From contig CABXRY010000006.1 in the NCBI GenBank assembly GCA_902514755.1, positions 1 to 53,932 of the forward strand: a DNA stretch of 53,932 bases. The letters run 5' to 3'. The notes under the pieces are model-generated. The model was not told where the DNA came from. It did not search any database and worked only from the letters and a program-made list of their open reading frames with translations. The DNA is from an uncultured Pelagibacteraceae bacterium. Its GTDB lineage: Bacteria > Pseudomonadota > Alphaproteobacteria > Pelagibacterales > Pelagibacteraceae. Shown here one piece after another: positions 8,440 through 17,456 of this stretch. The stretch's first letter is position 1. The number at the start of each line of letters is the position of its first letter. The translations under genes and the position numbers were made by a program.

Positions 8440-9609
8440 ATGAAATTTGGATACTTTTGTAATACAACAAACTGGACACACAAGCCTTATCACGAATTAT
8501 TAGAAGAAACTAGAGAGATCACTGAATATTGTGATCAAAATAAATGGGATTCCATTTGGTATACAGAGCATCATTTTAACCATGAAGGTATGGAGTCGTT
8601 AACAAACCCATTAATGATGGGTGTTGATGCGGCAGCAAGAACTAATCAAATTAGAATTGGACAAGCCTGTAATGTGATAACATTTCATAATCCAATAAGA
8701 ATGGCTGAGGATATTGCTTTACTAGACCAGCTATCAAAAGGAAGAGTTGAGATAGGAATTGGTAGAGGAATTTATGGAAGAGAAGCAATAAATCTTAATA
8801 AAGAAGCTGACATGAAAGATCAGGCAAAAAATTTTAGGTTGTTTGAAGAAACATTAACAATTTTAAAAAAAGCTTGGAAAGAAAAGTTTTTTAATCATAA
8901 AGGTGAATTTTATACTTATCCAGCACCTAACTATGTATGGCAACATGATATGAGCCCACCAAATAAAGATTTAGTAAACCTTGAAACTAATGTTATGGAG
9001 AATATTAGTGTTCTTCCAAAACCTTATCAAAAACCTTTTCCTGCTATTCATCAAGTAGTAGATGGAATAAGATCTATAGAATGGGCTGCTCAACAGGGTT
9101 TAAATATTATAATGTGGATACCAACAGTAAAAGCTCTAAAGATTAAATTTGAAGCTTTTAAAAATGCTAAGTCAGAGTCTGAAAAAAGAAATGTTCCAAT
9201 GGGTGAAGGTATTTCTTTAGTGAGAGATATGTTTGTTGCAGACACAATGGAAGAAGCTAAAGAAAAAGCTGGTCAACATATGGTAGATTATATGAAGTGG
9301 GTTTGTCACTGGAGAGGTCTTGGAAATCATATGGATCCAGGTGAAGAATTACCTGAAACAAAAGGTAAATTAGATTTACTTAATTATGAATTTTTACATA
9401 AACGAAATATGCTATTTGGAACTCCTGAGTATGTAATAGATAAAATCCATGAACTAAAATCTGAATTAAACTTACAAAATCTACAAGTTTGGTCAAATTT
9501 TCCAGGTATAAAACATGAGGATTGCATGAAAAGTATAAAACTATTTACTGAGAAAGTAATGCCTCACTTTAAAGATGATATTGATACTGAAGTTAAAAAA
9601 GTATCGTGA
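8440..9609 (+). CDS. LLM-class (luciferase-like) flavin-dependent monooxygenase
   Basis: The 389-residue protein shows the bacterial-luciferase TIM-barrel pattern: MKFGYFCNTTNW at strand 1, WDSIWYTEHHFNHEG, RIGQACNVITFHNPIRMAED, and LDQLSKGRVEIGIGRG. These are the conserved LLM segments. Such enzymes use reduced FMN and O2 to oxygenate small organic compounds; no flavin reductase is encoded nearby. The start is well fixed by the strong AAAGGAGG five bases upstream. The 3' end overlaps the next gene by GTGA. As first gene of a six-gene catabolic operon it probably carries out the initial attack on an unknown substrate. Confidence 0.92.
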   Translation: MKFGYFCNTTNWTHKPYHELLEETREITEYCDQNKWDSIWYTEHHFNHEGMESLTNPLMMGVDAAARTNQIRIGQACNVITFHNPIRMAEDIALLDQLSKGRVEIGIGRGIYGREAINLNKEADMKDQAKNFRLFEETLTILKKAWKEKFFNHKGEFYTYPAPNYVWQHDMSPPNKDLVNLETNVMENISVLPKPYQKPFPAIHQVVDGIRSIEWAAQQGLNIIMWIPTVKALKIKFEAFKNAKSESEKRNVPMGEGISLVRDMFVADTMEEAKEKAGQHMVDYMKWVCHWRGLGNHMDPGEELPETKGKLDLLNYEFLHKRNMLFGTPEYVIDKIHELKSELNLQNLQVWSNFPGIKHEDCMKSIKLFTEKVMPHFKDDIDTEVKKVS

Positions 9610-11306
9610 TCAAACCAAAAAAGGGAATGACTGGTGGCGCAGCTGCTGTTCAATCTTTAAATAAAGAAAAAGTTAAACATGTCTTTGGCCTTATTGGTTC
9701 TGCGACAATGGAAATGTTTGATGCTCTTTATCACGAAAAAAAAATAAAATTTATTGGTGTACGAGATGAAAGAACTGGCACTCATATGGCAGATGGTTAT
9801 GCAAGAGCGTCTAATAAACCAGGCGTTATTTTAGCTGGACAAAATGGTCCTGGAGCTACTAATTTAGTAACAGGTGTTGCTCAAGCAAAAGCTGCCTTCT
9901 CCCCAGTAATTGCAATTGCAGGATCATACTCAACTAAAGATAAAGTTGAAGATGCATTTCAAGGTCTTGATCAGCAATCTTTATTTAAACCCATCACAAA
10001 AAAAACTTGGACAGTTAAAAAATCTAAAATTATTCCTCAAGTTTTTAGCGATGCTTTTGGGCTAGCAATGAAGCCTAGAAGAGGTCCAGTTTGTATTAAT
10101 TTACCTAGAAATATTTTAGCATCAACAGGGAGCTATAATATAAATGTAAAAAAACCTTCATTCGATAGCGAAAGTCAACTTAAAGCAAACAAAGAAAAAA
10201 TTACAAGAGCAGCAAAGATAATAAATCAAGCAAAACAATTTGTGATAATTGCTGGTGGTGGGATTAAATATACCGCTAAATATTTAGAAGTAATTAAACT
10301 AGCAGAATTATTAAATACACCAATAGTAACTGCTGCAGGTCATGGAGACGCAATACCATTTAACCACAAACTAAATGCAGGTCAGATGGGACCACGTGGA
10401 AACCCTGTTGCATCAAAGCTTGTGAAAGAAGCAGATGTTATTTTAGCGATTGGAACTAGGTTAGGTTTTAATTCTACTTTTTATAGCTACGATAATATCA
10501 ATAATAAAGCAAAAATTATTCAAATTGAAATTGAAAAGAAAATGCTTGGAAAATATTTTCCAGTTGTTTTGGGAATTAATGCTGATGCAGCAACGGCTAC
10601 TAACCAAATATATAATGAAATTAAAAAACAAAAAATAAAGTTAGATATAAAAAATTGGACAAATACATTTATAAATGAAAGAAAAAATTATTTAATTAAT
10701 AGAGAAAATAATGATCTAGGAAAAAACTTTCCTATTCAGCCAAAAGGTTTATTTAAACAATTAAGAAAAGCTTTACCAAAAGATACAGCTATTACTTTGG
10801 ATGCAGGAACTTTATGTTTACAAGCAACAGACGCTCTCGAATATTATAATCCACCCTCTTTATTTACACCTTTAGATTTTGGTTTGGTAGGTTTTTCGTT
10901 TGCCTGTGGTCTAGGGGTTAAAGTTGCAAAACCAAAAAAAACTGTTGTTAGTTTAATGGGTGATGGTGGATTTGGTATGACAATTTCTGAATTAAGCACA
11001 GCAGTAGAATATGGAATTAACACAACAACCATAGTAATGAATAATCAAAGTTGGGGAGCAGAAAAAGCCTACCAAAAAGATTTTTTTGGGAAACGATACC
11101 TTGGTGCAGACATCAGTAGCCCTTCATTTGATAAGGTTGCAGAATTATATGGTGCAAAAGGATTTAAAGTAAAAAAAATTTCTGAAATAAGTGAGGCAGT
11201 TAGAGCTGCAGTGAAATCAAATAAACCTGCAGTGGTTGATGTTGATGTTGACCCAAGTGCATTATATAGTTTTAGAAGAGATAGTTTTAAACATAGGCAA
11301 AAATAA
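9606..11306 (+). CDS. ThDP-dependent enzyme, Xsc-like (sulfoacetaldehyde acetyltransferase / acetolactate synthase family)
   Basis: A 566-residue three-domain ThDP enzyme. The catalytic Glu sits in GVRDERTGTHMADGYA (E55). The central domain follows, and the ThDP/Mg motif runs from MGDGGFGM (about 453) to MNNQSWGAEK (about 479). The block around NNQSWGAEK, then RYLGADISSPSFDKVAELYG, looks more like sulfoacetaldehyde acetyltransferase (NN-x-x-WGAEK pattern) than like biosynthetic acetolactate synthase. The exact substrate is not established. The GTG start overlaps the stop of the LLM gene; the next ATG is at 9627. It is placed to cleave a keto or aldehyde intermediate made by the upstream monooxygenase. 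Confidence 0.85.
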   Translation: MIKPKKGMTGGAAAVQSLNKEKVKHVFGLIGSATMEMFDALYHEKKIKFIGVRDERTGTHMADGYARASNKPGVILAGQNGPGATNLVTGVAQAKAAFSPVIAIAGSYSTKDKVEDAFQGLDQQSLFKPITKKTWTVKKSKIIPQVFSDAFGLAMKPRRGPVCINLPRNILASTGSYNINVKKPSFDSESQLKANKEKITRAAKIINQAKQFVIIAGGGIKYTAKYLEVIKLAELLNTPIVTAAGHGDAIPFNHKLNAGQMGPRGNPVASKLVKEADVILAIGTRLGFNSTFYSYDNINNKAKIIQIEIEKKMLGKYFPVVLGINADAATATNQIYNEIKKQKIKLDIKNWTNTFINERKNYLINRENNDLGKNFPIQPKGLFKQLRKALPKDTAITLDAGTLCLQATDALEYYNPPSLFTPLDFGLVGFSFACGLGVKVAKPKKTVVSLMGDGGFGMTISELSTAVEYGINTTTIVMNNQSWGAEKAYQKDFFGKRYLGADISSPSFDKVAELYGAKGFKVKKISEISEAVRAAVKSNKPAVVDVDVDPSALYSFRRDSFKHRQK

Positions 11307-11936
11307 ATGTCACAAAAAGATATTGGTAATAAAATCCCAATTTATAAATTAAAGGCAGGTAAAGAAGTTGAGGATTACTATGACGAGTGGACAATTGAAA
11401 ATAAATATGACAAAGATATGGTTGACTGGAAATATTCTGGACCTCAAGAAACGGTTACCCTTTTTAAAAAACATAATTCTAAAAAAGAAATTAAAATTTT
11501 AGATGCAGGCTGTGGAACTGGCTTAGTAGGTGTTGAGCTAAAAAAGAATGGATATCTAAACTTAGATGGTGCTGATTTTTCTCAAAAAATGCTAGATTTA
11601 GTACCAAAAAATATTTATGAGAATTTATTTAAAATTGATCTTAATCAAAAAGTAAATATTGCAGATGATACTTATGAAGGAATAACATGTGTTGGAACTT
11701 TTACTTTTGGCCATGTAAATCCACCAGCGTTAGATGAAATGATAAGAATTTGTAAAAACGAGTCCTTGATTTGTTTTACAATAAATATTGGAATCTACGA
11801 GGAATATGGATTTGACAAAAAGATCAAAGAGTTAGAAGATAATAATTCTTGGAAAATAATTGAATTTATTAAATCAGATTATATTGCAAGCAAAGGAGTA
11901 AATGCCTGGCTAGTTTTGGCTCAGGTAACTAAATAA
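11307..11936 (+). CDS. class I SAM-dependent methyltransferase
   Basis: The 209-residue protein carries the Rossmann SAM-binding motif I in ILDAGCGTGLVGVELKKNG, then the acidic strand-2 end (DGADFSQKMLDLV) and a later strand-4 region. Size fits a minimal class I methyltransferase. The target is unknown. Its ATG follows the ThDP enzyme stop directly with no gap. Methyltransferases are not an obvious part of a simple degradation route, so its role in the operon is unclear. Confidence 0.82.
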   Translation: MSQKDIGNKIPIYKLKAGKEVEDYYDEWTIENKYDKDMVDWKYSGPQETVTLFKKHNSKKEIKILDAGCGTGLVGVELKKNGYLNLDGADFSQKMLDLVPKNIYENLFKIDLNQKVNIADDTYEGITCVGTFTFGHVNPPALDEMIRICKNESLICFTINIGIYEEYGFDKKIKELEDNNSWKIIEFIKSDYIASKGVNAWLVLAQVTK

Positions 11937-11940
11937 AAAT

Positions 11941-12528
11941 ATGGAAATTAATTTAAGAAAATTTACAAAATTTGTTGATAAAACTTTTATCGAAGGTGGT
12001 AAAGAAGCTAAAGAACCGGTTTTATTAGTTTCAGTTGCAGCCGTTTTTAAAAATCCTTGGCATGGACAAGGTTTTGTTGAAAATTTAAGACCTACTATTT
12101 TAGACTTAGCTCCAAAGTTAGGTGATTTATTGGTACCCGAGCTTATTAAAGAAATTGGATCTCCTGAAAAAATATTAGCTTATGGTAAAGCAGGTGTGGT
12201 AGGATTAGATGGTGAAATAGAGCATGCATCAGCATTTATACATACATTAAGATTTGGAAATAAATTTAGGGATGCAGTTGGTGGAACTTCTTATTTAAGT
12301 TTTACAAATACTAGAAGTCCAGCTGGATCAAAAATTTCAATACCCATGATGCATAAAACAGACTCTGGCTTAAGACCATATTATTTAACGCATGAATTTA
12401 CTATTCATGATGCTCCATTTGATGACGAAATAGTAATCGCAATAGGTGGTGCTTCAAGTGGAAGAGCTCATGCAAGAACTGGTGACAGATATCAAGATAT
12501 GAAAGAAATGGGTATTGAACCCAAATAA
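11941..12528 (+). CDS. AA_synth (DUF1185, PF06684-like) family protein
   Basis: At 195 residues, the segments KEPVLLVSVAAVFKNPWHGQ, AYGKAGVVGLDGEIEHASAF, and VAIGGASSGRAHARTGDRYQ are characteristic of the family annotated as amino acid synthesis/DUF1185. The biochemical role is unproven. My recollection is that relatives often sit beside LLM monooxygenases and aldehyde dehydrogenases, as here, which suggests a part in catabolism rather than biosynthesis. It is in the middle of the operon with a 4-base gap upstream. Confidence 0.82.
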   Translation: MEINLRKFTKFVDKTFIEGGKEAKEPVLLVSVAAVFKNPWHGQGFVENLRPTILDLAPKLGDLLVPELIKEIGSPEKILAYGKAGVVGLDGEIEHASAFIHTLRFGNKFRDAVGGTSYLSFTNTRSPAGSKISIPMMHKTDSGLRPYYLTHEFTIHDAPFDDEIVIAIGGASSGRAHARTGDRYQDMKEMGIEPK

Positions 12529-12534
12529 TACTTG

Positions 12535-13317
12535 ATGACAACAGGAACTACTGCTTCTGGAACCTATTACTTATTCAATAAAAAAGGTCAAGAAGTCCCA
12601 ATTGTATTTGTGCATGGAGTAGGTCTTACTCACGAAATTTGGCAACCCCAGCTAGAATTTTTTAATTATCATTCAACTCTTGCATATGACATTTTAGGTC
12701 ATGGAAAATCTTCATTAAAAAAAAGAGAAATAACTTTTGATGATTTTTCTGAGCAACTAATTGAGCTAATAGACCACCTTAATATTAAAAAAATTCATCT
12801 TGTAGGTTTCTCTATAGGGTCTTTAATTGCACGAAATTTTGCAACAAAATTTAATGATCGATTACAATCGTTAGTTCTTTTAGGTTCAATTTATAAAAGA
12901 ACTGAGGAACAACAAAAAATAGTTAATCGAAGGTTTGAACAAGCAAAACAAGAATTAAAACTGTCAAAACAAGCCTTGAAAAGATGGTTTACCGATAAAT
13001 ATCTTGAAATTAATCCAAAAATTTATGAAAAAATAAGCTCAATTTTATCTGCAAATAACATGAATAATTTTCTAAAAGTTTACGAACTATTCGTAAAACA
13101 TAAAAATGATGAAGATTTTAATAAAATTACAGCTAGTACACTGGTTATGACGGGTGAATATGATATTGGCTCAACAGTAAAAATGTCTCAAGAATTAAAT
13201 GCTTTAATCTCTAAAAGTCAATTAAAGATCATTAAAGATGGAAAACATCTTTGTGGTATTGAGTGTGCTGATGATGTAAATTTAACAATCAAAAATTTTA
13301 TTGGATCTAATGACTAA
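12535..13317 (+). CDS. alpha/beta-fold hydrolase
   Basis: The ATG at 12535 gives 260 residues (a TTG three bases earlier is less likely). Motifs are the oxyanion HGVG in VPIVFVHGVGLTHEIWQPQ, the nucleophile elbow GFSIG (Ser about 93), the acid in GEYDIGS, and the His in KDGKHLCGIE. The full Ser-Asp-His triad is present. Reaction class is ester, amide or C-C bond hydrolysis. The gene overlaps the following aldehyde dehydrogenase by 8 bases. In the operon it could hydrolyse an enol-lactone, amide or thioester intermediate. Confidence 0.88.
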   Translation: MTTGTTASGTYYLFNKKGQEVPIVFVHGVGLTHEIWQPQLEFFNYHSTLAYDILGHGKSSLKKREITFDDFSEQLIELIDHLNIKKIHLVGFSIGSLIARNFATKFNDRLQSLVLLGSIYKRTEEQQKIVNRRFEQAKQELKLSKQALKRWFTDKYLEINPKIYEKISSILSANNMNNFLKVYELFVKHKNDEDFNKITASTLVMTGEYDIGSTVKMSQELNALISKSQLKIIKDGKHLCGIECADDVNLTIKNFIGSND

Positions 13318-14791
13318 ACTAAAACAATATAAAATGTTTATTAATGGTGAATGGGTTGACTCTGAAAGTAAAAAAACATTTGAAACTCTAAATCCAGAAC
13401 ACAATGAACCTTGGGCAACTGTACCAGAAGCAAGCTCTAAAGATGTTGATAATGCAGTCAAAGCTGCTCAAAAAGCATTCGAGGGTGAATGGCCTAAGTT
13501 ACTTCCAAGAGAAAGAGCTAAATTTTTAAGAGCTATTGGAAATCAACTTAGGGAAAATGCAGAAATGCTAGGTGAAATAGAAACAATTGACACTGGTAAA
13601 CTATATAGAGAAACAAAAAAACAAGCAGTTTATATTGCAGAATACTACGATTACTACGCTGGCTTAGCAGACAAAGTCGAAGGAACAGTTTTGCCAATAG
13701 ATAAACCAAATGTTCAGGCAATTACCACAAGAATACCTATAGGAGTTATAGCTGCAATAATTCCTTGGAATTCACAAATGTTTTTAACTGCAACTAAAGT
13801 AGCGCCAGCACTTGCAATGGGAAATACAATTGTAATTAAATCCTCAGAACTTGCTCCTGCTGTTCTATTTGAATTTGCAAAATTAATTGAAAAAACTGGT
13901 ATCCCTAAAGGAGTAGTAAATGTAATTACAGGATTTGGTGATCCATGTGGTAAAAGTTTAACTACTCACAACTTAGTTGAAAAAGTTGCATTCACCGGAG
14001 GTCCTGAAACAGCAAGACATATAATTAGAAACTCTGCAGAAAATTTATCAGAAGTAAGTTTAGAATTAGGTGGAAAAAGTCCAGTTGCAGTATTTGATGA
14101 TGCAGAACAAGAAAACGCAATAAATGGAATTACAGCTGGAATATTTGGCGCAAGTGGACAAAGCTGTATAGCAGGCTCAAGACTTTATTTGCAAAAAGGA
14201 ATTTACGATGAATTCTTAGATAAACTTTCAAAACGTGCTTCAAAAATAAAAATTGGAGCACCGATGGATCCACAGACAGAGATGGGCCCTTTAAGTAATT
14301 TTAAACAATTAGAAGTAATAGAAAAAAATATTAAAGATACAATTGATCAAGGTGGAAAAATTAAATGTGGTGGTGAAAGACATTCTTTTTCTAACAAAGG
14401 ATATTACTTTCCTCCAACAATTATAGAATGTGATAATCACAATCTGCCTGTAGCAGAAAACGAGTTATTTGGACCTGTATTATCAGTAATGAAATTTGAT
14501 ACAGAAGAAGAAGTAATTATTAAAATGAACGACAATCAATATGGATTATCATCTGGAGTTTACACAAGTAATTTATCGAGAGGAATGAGAGTCTCAAAAG
14601 CAATTAGGGCAGGAATAACTTTCGTTAACACCTATAGATTAATTTCACCATCTGCCCCTTTTGGAGGTATCAAGGATAGTGGTTATGGAAAAGAGGCAGG
14701 AATTGAGTCTATTAAAGATTACACCAGAGTTAAAACTACTTGGTTTTATACATCAGATGAGCCTTCTCTGGATCCTTTCTCAATAAGATAA
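13310..14791 (+). CDS. NAD(P)-dependent aldehyde dehydrogenase
   Basis: I choose the ATG at 13310 (493 residues) over the TTG at 13301. Key motifs are complete: IPWNSQMFLTATKVAPALAM for cofactor binding, SLELGGKSP with the general-base Glu (about 252), and GASGQSCIAGSRLY with the catalytic Cys (about 286). The C-terminal PFGGIKDSGYGKEAG is also typical. The enzyme oxidises an aldehyde to an acid in the cytoplasm. It is the last enzyme gene of the LLM operon and is followed 107 bases later by a periplasmic binding protein, so it may finish the pathway that begins with the imported substrate. Confidence 0.93.
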   Translation: MTKLKQYKMFINGEWVDSESKKTFETLNPEHNEPWATVPEASSKDVDNAVKAAQKAFEGEWPKLLPRERAKFLRAIGNQLRENAEMLGEIETIDTGKLYRETKKQAVYIAEYYDYYAGLADKVEGTVLPIDKPNVQAITTRIPIGVIAAIIPWNSQMFLTATKVAPALAMGNTIVIKSSELAPAVLFEFAKLIEKTGIPKGVVNVITGFGDPCGKSLTTHNLVEKVAFTGGPETARHIIRNSAENLSEVSLELGGKSPVAVFDDAEQENAINGITAGIFGASGQSCIAGSRLYLQKGIYDEFLDKLSKRASKIKIGAPMDPQTEMGPLSNFKQLEVIEKNIKDTIDQGGKIKCGGERHSFSNKGYYFPPTIIECDNHNLPVAENELFGPVLSVMKFDTEEEVIIKMNDNQYGLSSGVYTSNLSRGMRVSKAIRAGITFVNTYRLISPSAPFGGIKDSGYGKEAGIESIKDYTRVKTTWFYTSDEPSLDPFSIR

Positions 14792-14898
14792 TTAGCATTA
14801 ATTAACCTGTTTAAATTAGGATAATTTTGTCATTGAATATTGGTTTTATTCATACTTAAATTGGTTTTTATAAATTGTTAACAATAAAGAGGAAGATA

Positions 14899-16089
14899 AT
14901 GAGAAAACTATTTATCGCCGTATTTATGTTTGTATCAAGCTTTGGTTCAAATGTAATGGCAGACGGACATTCGATTAAAATGGGGATTATTTTAGGATTT
15001 ACTGGTCCTATTGAATCTCTAACTCCTGCTATGGCTGCATCTGCAGAGCTTGCTTTTAAAGAAGCTTCTGACTCAGGTTCGCTATTAGGTGGAAAAAAAA
15101 TTGAGCCAGTAAGAGCAGACTCAACTTGTGTAGACTCAGCGGCAGCAACTTCAGCAGCTGAAGGACTAATTTCAGGTGGTGTAGCTGCAATTATGGGAGC
15201 AGATTGTTCAGGTGTAACTGGTGCTATAGCATCAAATGTTGCTGTACCAAATGGTGTAGTGATGATTTCACCATCAGCAACTTCTCCAGGTTTAACAACT
15301 TTAGATGATAATGGGTATTTCTTTAGAACCGCACCATCAGATGCTAGAGGAGGTCAAATCTTAGCTGATATAACAAAAGACAGAAAAGTTAAAAGTGTAG
15401 CAATAACTTACACAAATAATGACTATGGAAAAGGATTAGCTGATGTATATGAAGCAGCAGTTAAAGCTCATGGTATTAAAGTTACAACAGTAACTGCTCA
15501 CGAAGATGGAAAAGCTGATTACTCATCTGAAGTTGCAACACTTGCTTCAGCAGGTGGTGATGCAGTAGCAGTAATTGGTTACCTTGACCAAGGAGGAAAA
15601 GGAATTATTCAAGCCTCTTTAGATTCAGGTGCATTTGATAGATTTATTTTATCAGATGGAATGATCGGTCAATCTTTGGTTGATGCATTTGGAAAAGATT
15701 TGAGTAAATCTTTTGGTTCAATGCCTGGTTCAACAGGAAAAGGTGCTGGTGTGTTTGCTGAAGTAGCTAAAGCTGGTGGAATAGACTCATCTGGTCCTTA
15801 TACTGGAGAATCTTATGATGCTGCTGCTTTAATTGTTTTAGCAATGCAAGCTGGTAATTCAGCAGATAGAGCATCTATTGCAAAAAATGTAATGGATGTT
15901 GCTAATGAGCCTGGAACTAAAATTTATCCAGGTCAACTAAAAAAAGGTTTAGACTTACTTGCTAAAGGTAAAAAGATTAACTACGAGGGAGCAACAGGTG
16001 TTACATTTACTAGTGTTGGTGAAGCCGAAGGTTCTTTCTTAGAGCAAGAAATAAAAGGTGGAAAGTTTAAAACTAAAAAACAAAGATAA
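14899..16089 (+). CDS. LivK-type periplasmic substrate-binding protein (HAAT family)
   Basis: The ATG at 14899, behind a GAGGAAG site, gives 396 residues with a clear signal peptide (MRKLFIAVFMFVSSFG... cut after VMA). The mature part has the type I periplasmic fold of branched-chain amino acid/amide binders: IKMGIILGFTGPIESLTPAM, a Cys pair around ADSTCVDSAA and GADCSGVTG, and YTNNDYGKGLADVYEA. It presumably serves the LivMHFG set at 17.4-21.3 kb, which lacks its own binding protein. The two are convergent, separated by the MFS gene. Placement after the LLM operon suggests its ligand is that operon's substrate. Confidence 0.9.
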   Translation: MRKLFIAVFMFVSSFGSNVMADGHSIKMGIILGFTGPIESLTPAMAASAELAFKEASDSGSLLGGKKIEPVRADSTCVDSAAATSAAEGLISGGVAAIMGADCSGVTGAIASNVAVPNGVVMISPSATSPGLTTLDDNGYFFRTAPSDARGGQILADITKDRKVKSVAITYTNNDYGKGLADVYEAAVKAHGIKVTTVTAHEDGKADYSSEVATLASAGGDAVAVIGYLDQGGKGIIQASLDSGAFDRFILSDGMIGQSLVDAFGKDLSKSFGSMPGSTGKGAGVFAEVAKAGGIDSSGPYTGESYDAAALIVLAMQAGNSADRASIAKNVMDVANEPGTKIYPGQLKKGLDLLAKGKKINYEGATGVTFTSVGEAEGSFLEQEIKGGKFKTKKQR

Positions 16090-16102
16090 TTAATATCAAA
16101 TT

Positions 16103-16138
16103 AAAAACCCCAGTAATGTAAGTTGCTGGGGTTTTTTT
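16103..16138 (+). terminator. rho-independent terminator after the binding-protein gene
   Basis: AAAAACCCCAG (16103-16113) pairs perfectly with CTGGGGTTTTT (16126-16136) over a 12-base loop, followed by further T. The A-rich 5' arm means it could work in both directions, also ending transcription from the minus-strand MFS gene. Confidence 0.88.
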
Positions 16139-16212
16139 ATGTTTAAATACTTCCTGTAATTCTTAAAATACCAAAAATTGATATTATTAATAAAAAATTA
16201 AACACCACTTTT

Positions 16213-17382
16213 TTATAAAGGGCTTCTTTGCTTAAAATCTGCTCTAAAAGTGGAAACAATAATAATTATTAAAAAAATAATACAAACTAAATTCATTGTT
16301 TTCCAACTAGTTAGGCTAATAAATATACCAGCTGATAAACTTGCTATTGCTTGAACTGTATAAACAATAAGATCATTAAAACCTTGAGCTTTAAACTTTT
16401 CTTCTTCTTTATAAGATAAAACTAATAAACTAGTTCCTGATATAAATAAAAAATTCCATCCAAAACCTAAAAAGATTAATGCTATTAAATAATTTATAAA
16501 ATTTTGCTCAAATAAACTTGTCAAAATTGTTATTGAAAACAAAAGAACACCTGAATACATAATTTTACTATGTCCAAATTTTTTGATCAAATTACCTGTA
16601 ATTAATGAAGGTAAAAACATTGCTGCAATATGTAGCTGAATAACTAATCCAGTTTTTGCCAAACTAATTTTTTCCATTACATGCATGCTTATGGGTGTAG
16701 CTGTCATTAAAAATGACATTACTGCATAAGCAAATGATGATGCTATTAATGCTTGTAAAAATCTTGGTTGAGTAATTAATTCAAAATAACTTCGTGTATT
16801 TTTTTTAATAAAAATATTTGGTCTATGATTATCCTCATAAAACAATAAAAAAATTGTTGAAGATAATGTCAATATTGCAAGTGCAATATATGAACCTGCA
16901 TACAAATGATCTGAAATAATCTCTTTTGAAATATTTGCTAAATTTGGACCTATAAAAGCTGAACCAATCCCAGCTAATAATATTATTGATATAGCTTTTG
17001 GAGCCATATCTTTACTTACAGTTTCAACTGCAGCAAAACGATATTGATGACTAAAAGCTACTCCTGCTCCAAGTAAAAAACATCCTAAATTAAATAATAC
17101 AAAACTTTCAATTATTATTGAATATGCAGCCATTAATGCAGCGAAAGAACTTCCAACCGAAGCAATAATAAAACCTGCTCTTCTGCCTATAATGCTCATA
17201 ATCTTTGCAGCAAAAAATGCAAAGATCGCAATACCCACAATCGATAATGCCATTGGCAAAGTTGCTAAAGATTTAATAGGACTGAATTGAGATCCAATAA
17301 TTCCACTTAAAAATACTGTAACTGGTGCCGCGGTAAAAGCAAAAATCTGACTTAAAATCAGCAGCCAAAGATTTTTATTCAT
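16213..17382 (-). CDS. MFS transporter
   Basis: From the ATG at 17382 (MNKNLWLLILSQ...) the protein has 389 residues and about twelve hydrophobic segments. It has the MFS loop 2-3-like charged stretch IMSIIGRRAGFIIASVGSSF and a second-half repeat NLIKKFGHSKIMYSGVLLFS. Substrate is unknown. A reading frame 12 codons longer exists, but the chosen ATG overlaps the stop of a 22-codon ORF as TAATG, which supports it. It is the last gene of the minus-strand liv run and faces the terminator at 16103. Confidence 0.85.
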   Translation of the reverse strand: MNKNLWLLILSQIFAFTAAPVTVFLSGIIGSQFSPIKSLATLPMALSIVGIAIFAFFAAKIMSIIGRRAGFIIASVGSSFAALMAAYSIIIESFVLFNLGCFLLGAGVAFSHQYRFAAVETVSKDMAPKAISIILLAGIGSAFIGPNLANISKEIISDHLYAGSYIALAILTLSSTIFLLFYEDNHRPNIFIKKNTRSYFELITQPRFLQALIASSFAYAVMSFLMTATPISMHVMEKISLAKTGLVIQLHIAAMFLPSLITGNLIKKFGHSKIMYSGVLLFSITILTSLFEQNFINYLIALIFLGFGWNFLFISGTSLLVLSYKEEEKFKAQGFNDLIVYTVQAIASLSAGIFISLTSWKTMNLVCIIFLIIIIVSTFRADFKQRSPL

Positions 17383-17450
17383 TAAAACATATACTTGTCT
17401 GCCATGTACATGGCCCAAGCAATTGCAGCACCTAATATAATATATTTCAT
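17382..17450 (-). CDS. 22-residue membrane micro-ORF between livM and the MFS gene
   Basis: The frame runs from ATG (17450-17448) to TAA (17384-17382). It encodes a 22-residue peptide with a hydrophobic core (YIILGAAIAWAMYMA) and charged ends, the size of one membrane helix. It begins 6 bases after the livM stop. Its stop shares a base with the MFS start (TAATG), the same junction used by real gene pairs nearby. Either it is a genuine small membrane protein or a leader that couples translation of the MFS gene. No Shine-Dalgarno is visible. Confidence 0.5.
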   Translation of the reverse strand: MKYIILGAAIAWAMYMADKYMF

Positions 17451-17456
17451 ATTAAA

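Noticed and set aside
9606-11306. Calling the ThDP enzyme true sulfoacetaldehyde acetyltransferase (Xsc) or acetolactate synthase IlvB
   Set aside because: The NN-x-x-WGAEK block is Xsc-like, but no phosphotransacetylase or sulfite exporter follows, and no IlvN partner is present. Substrate left open.
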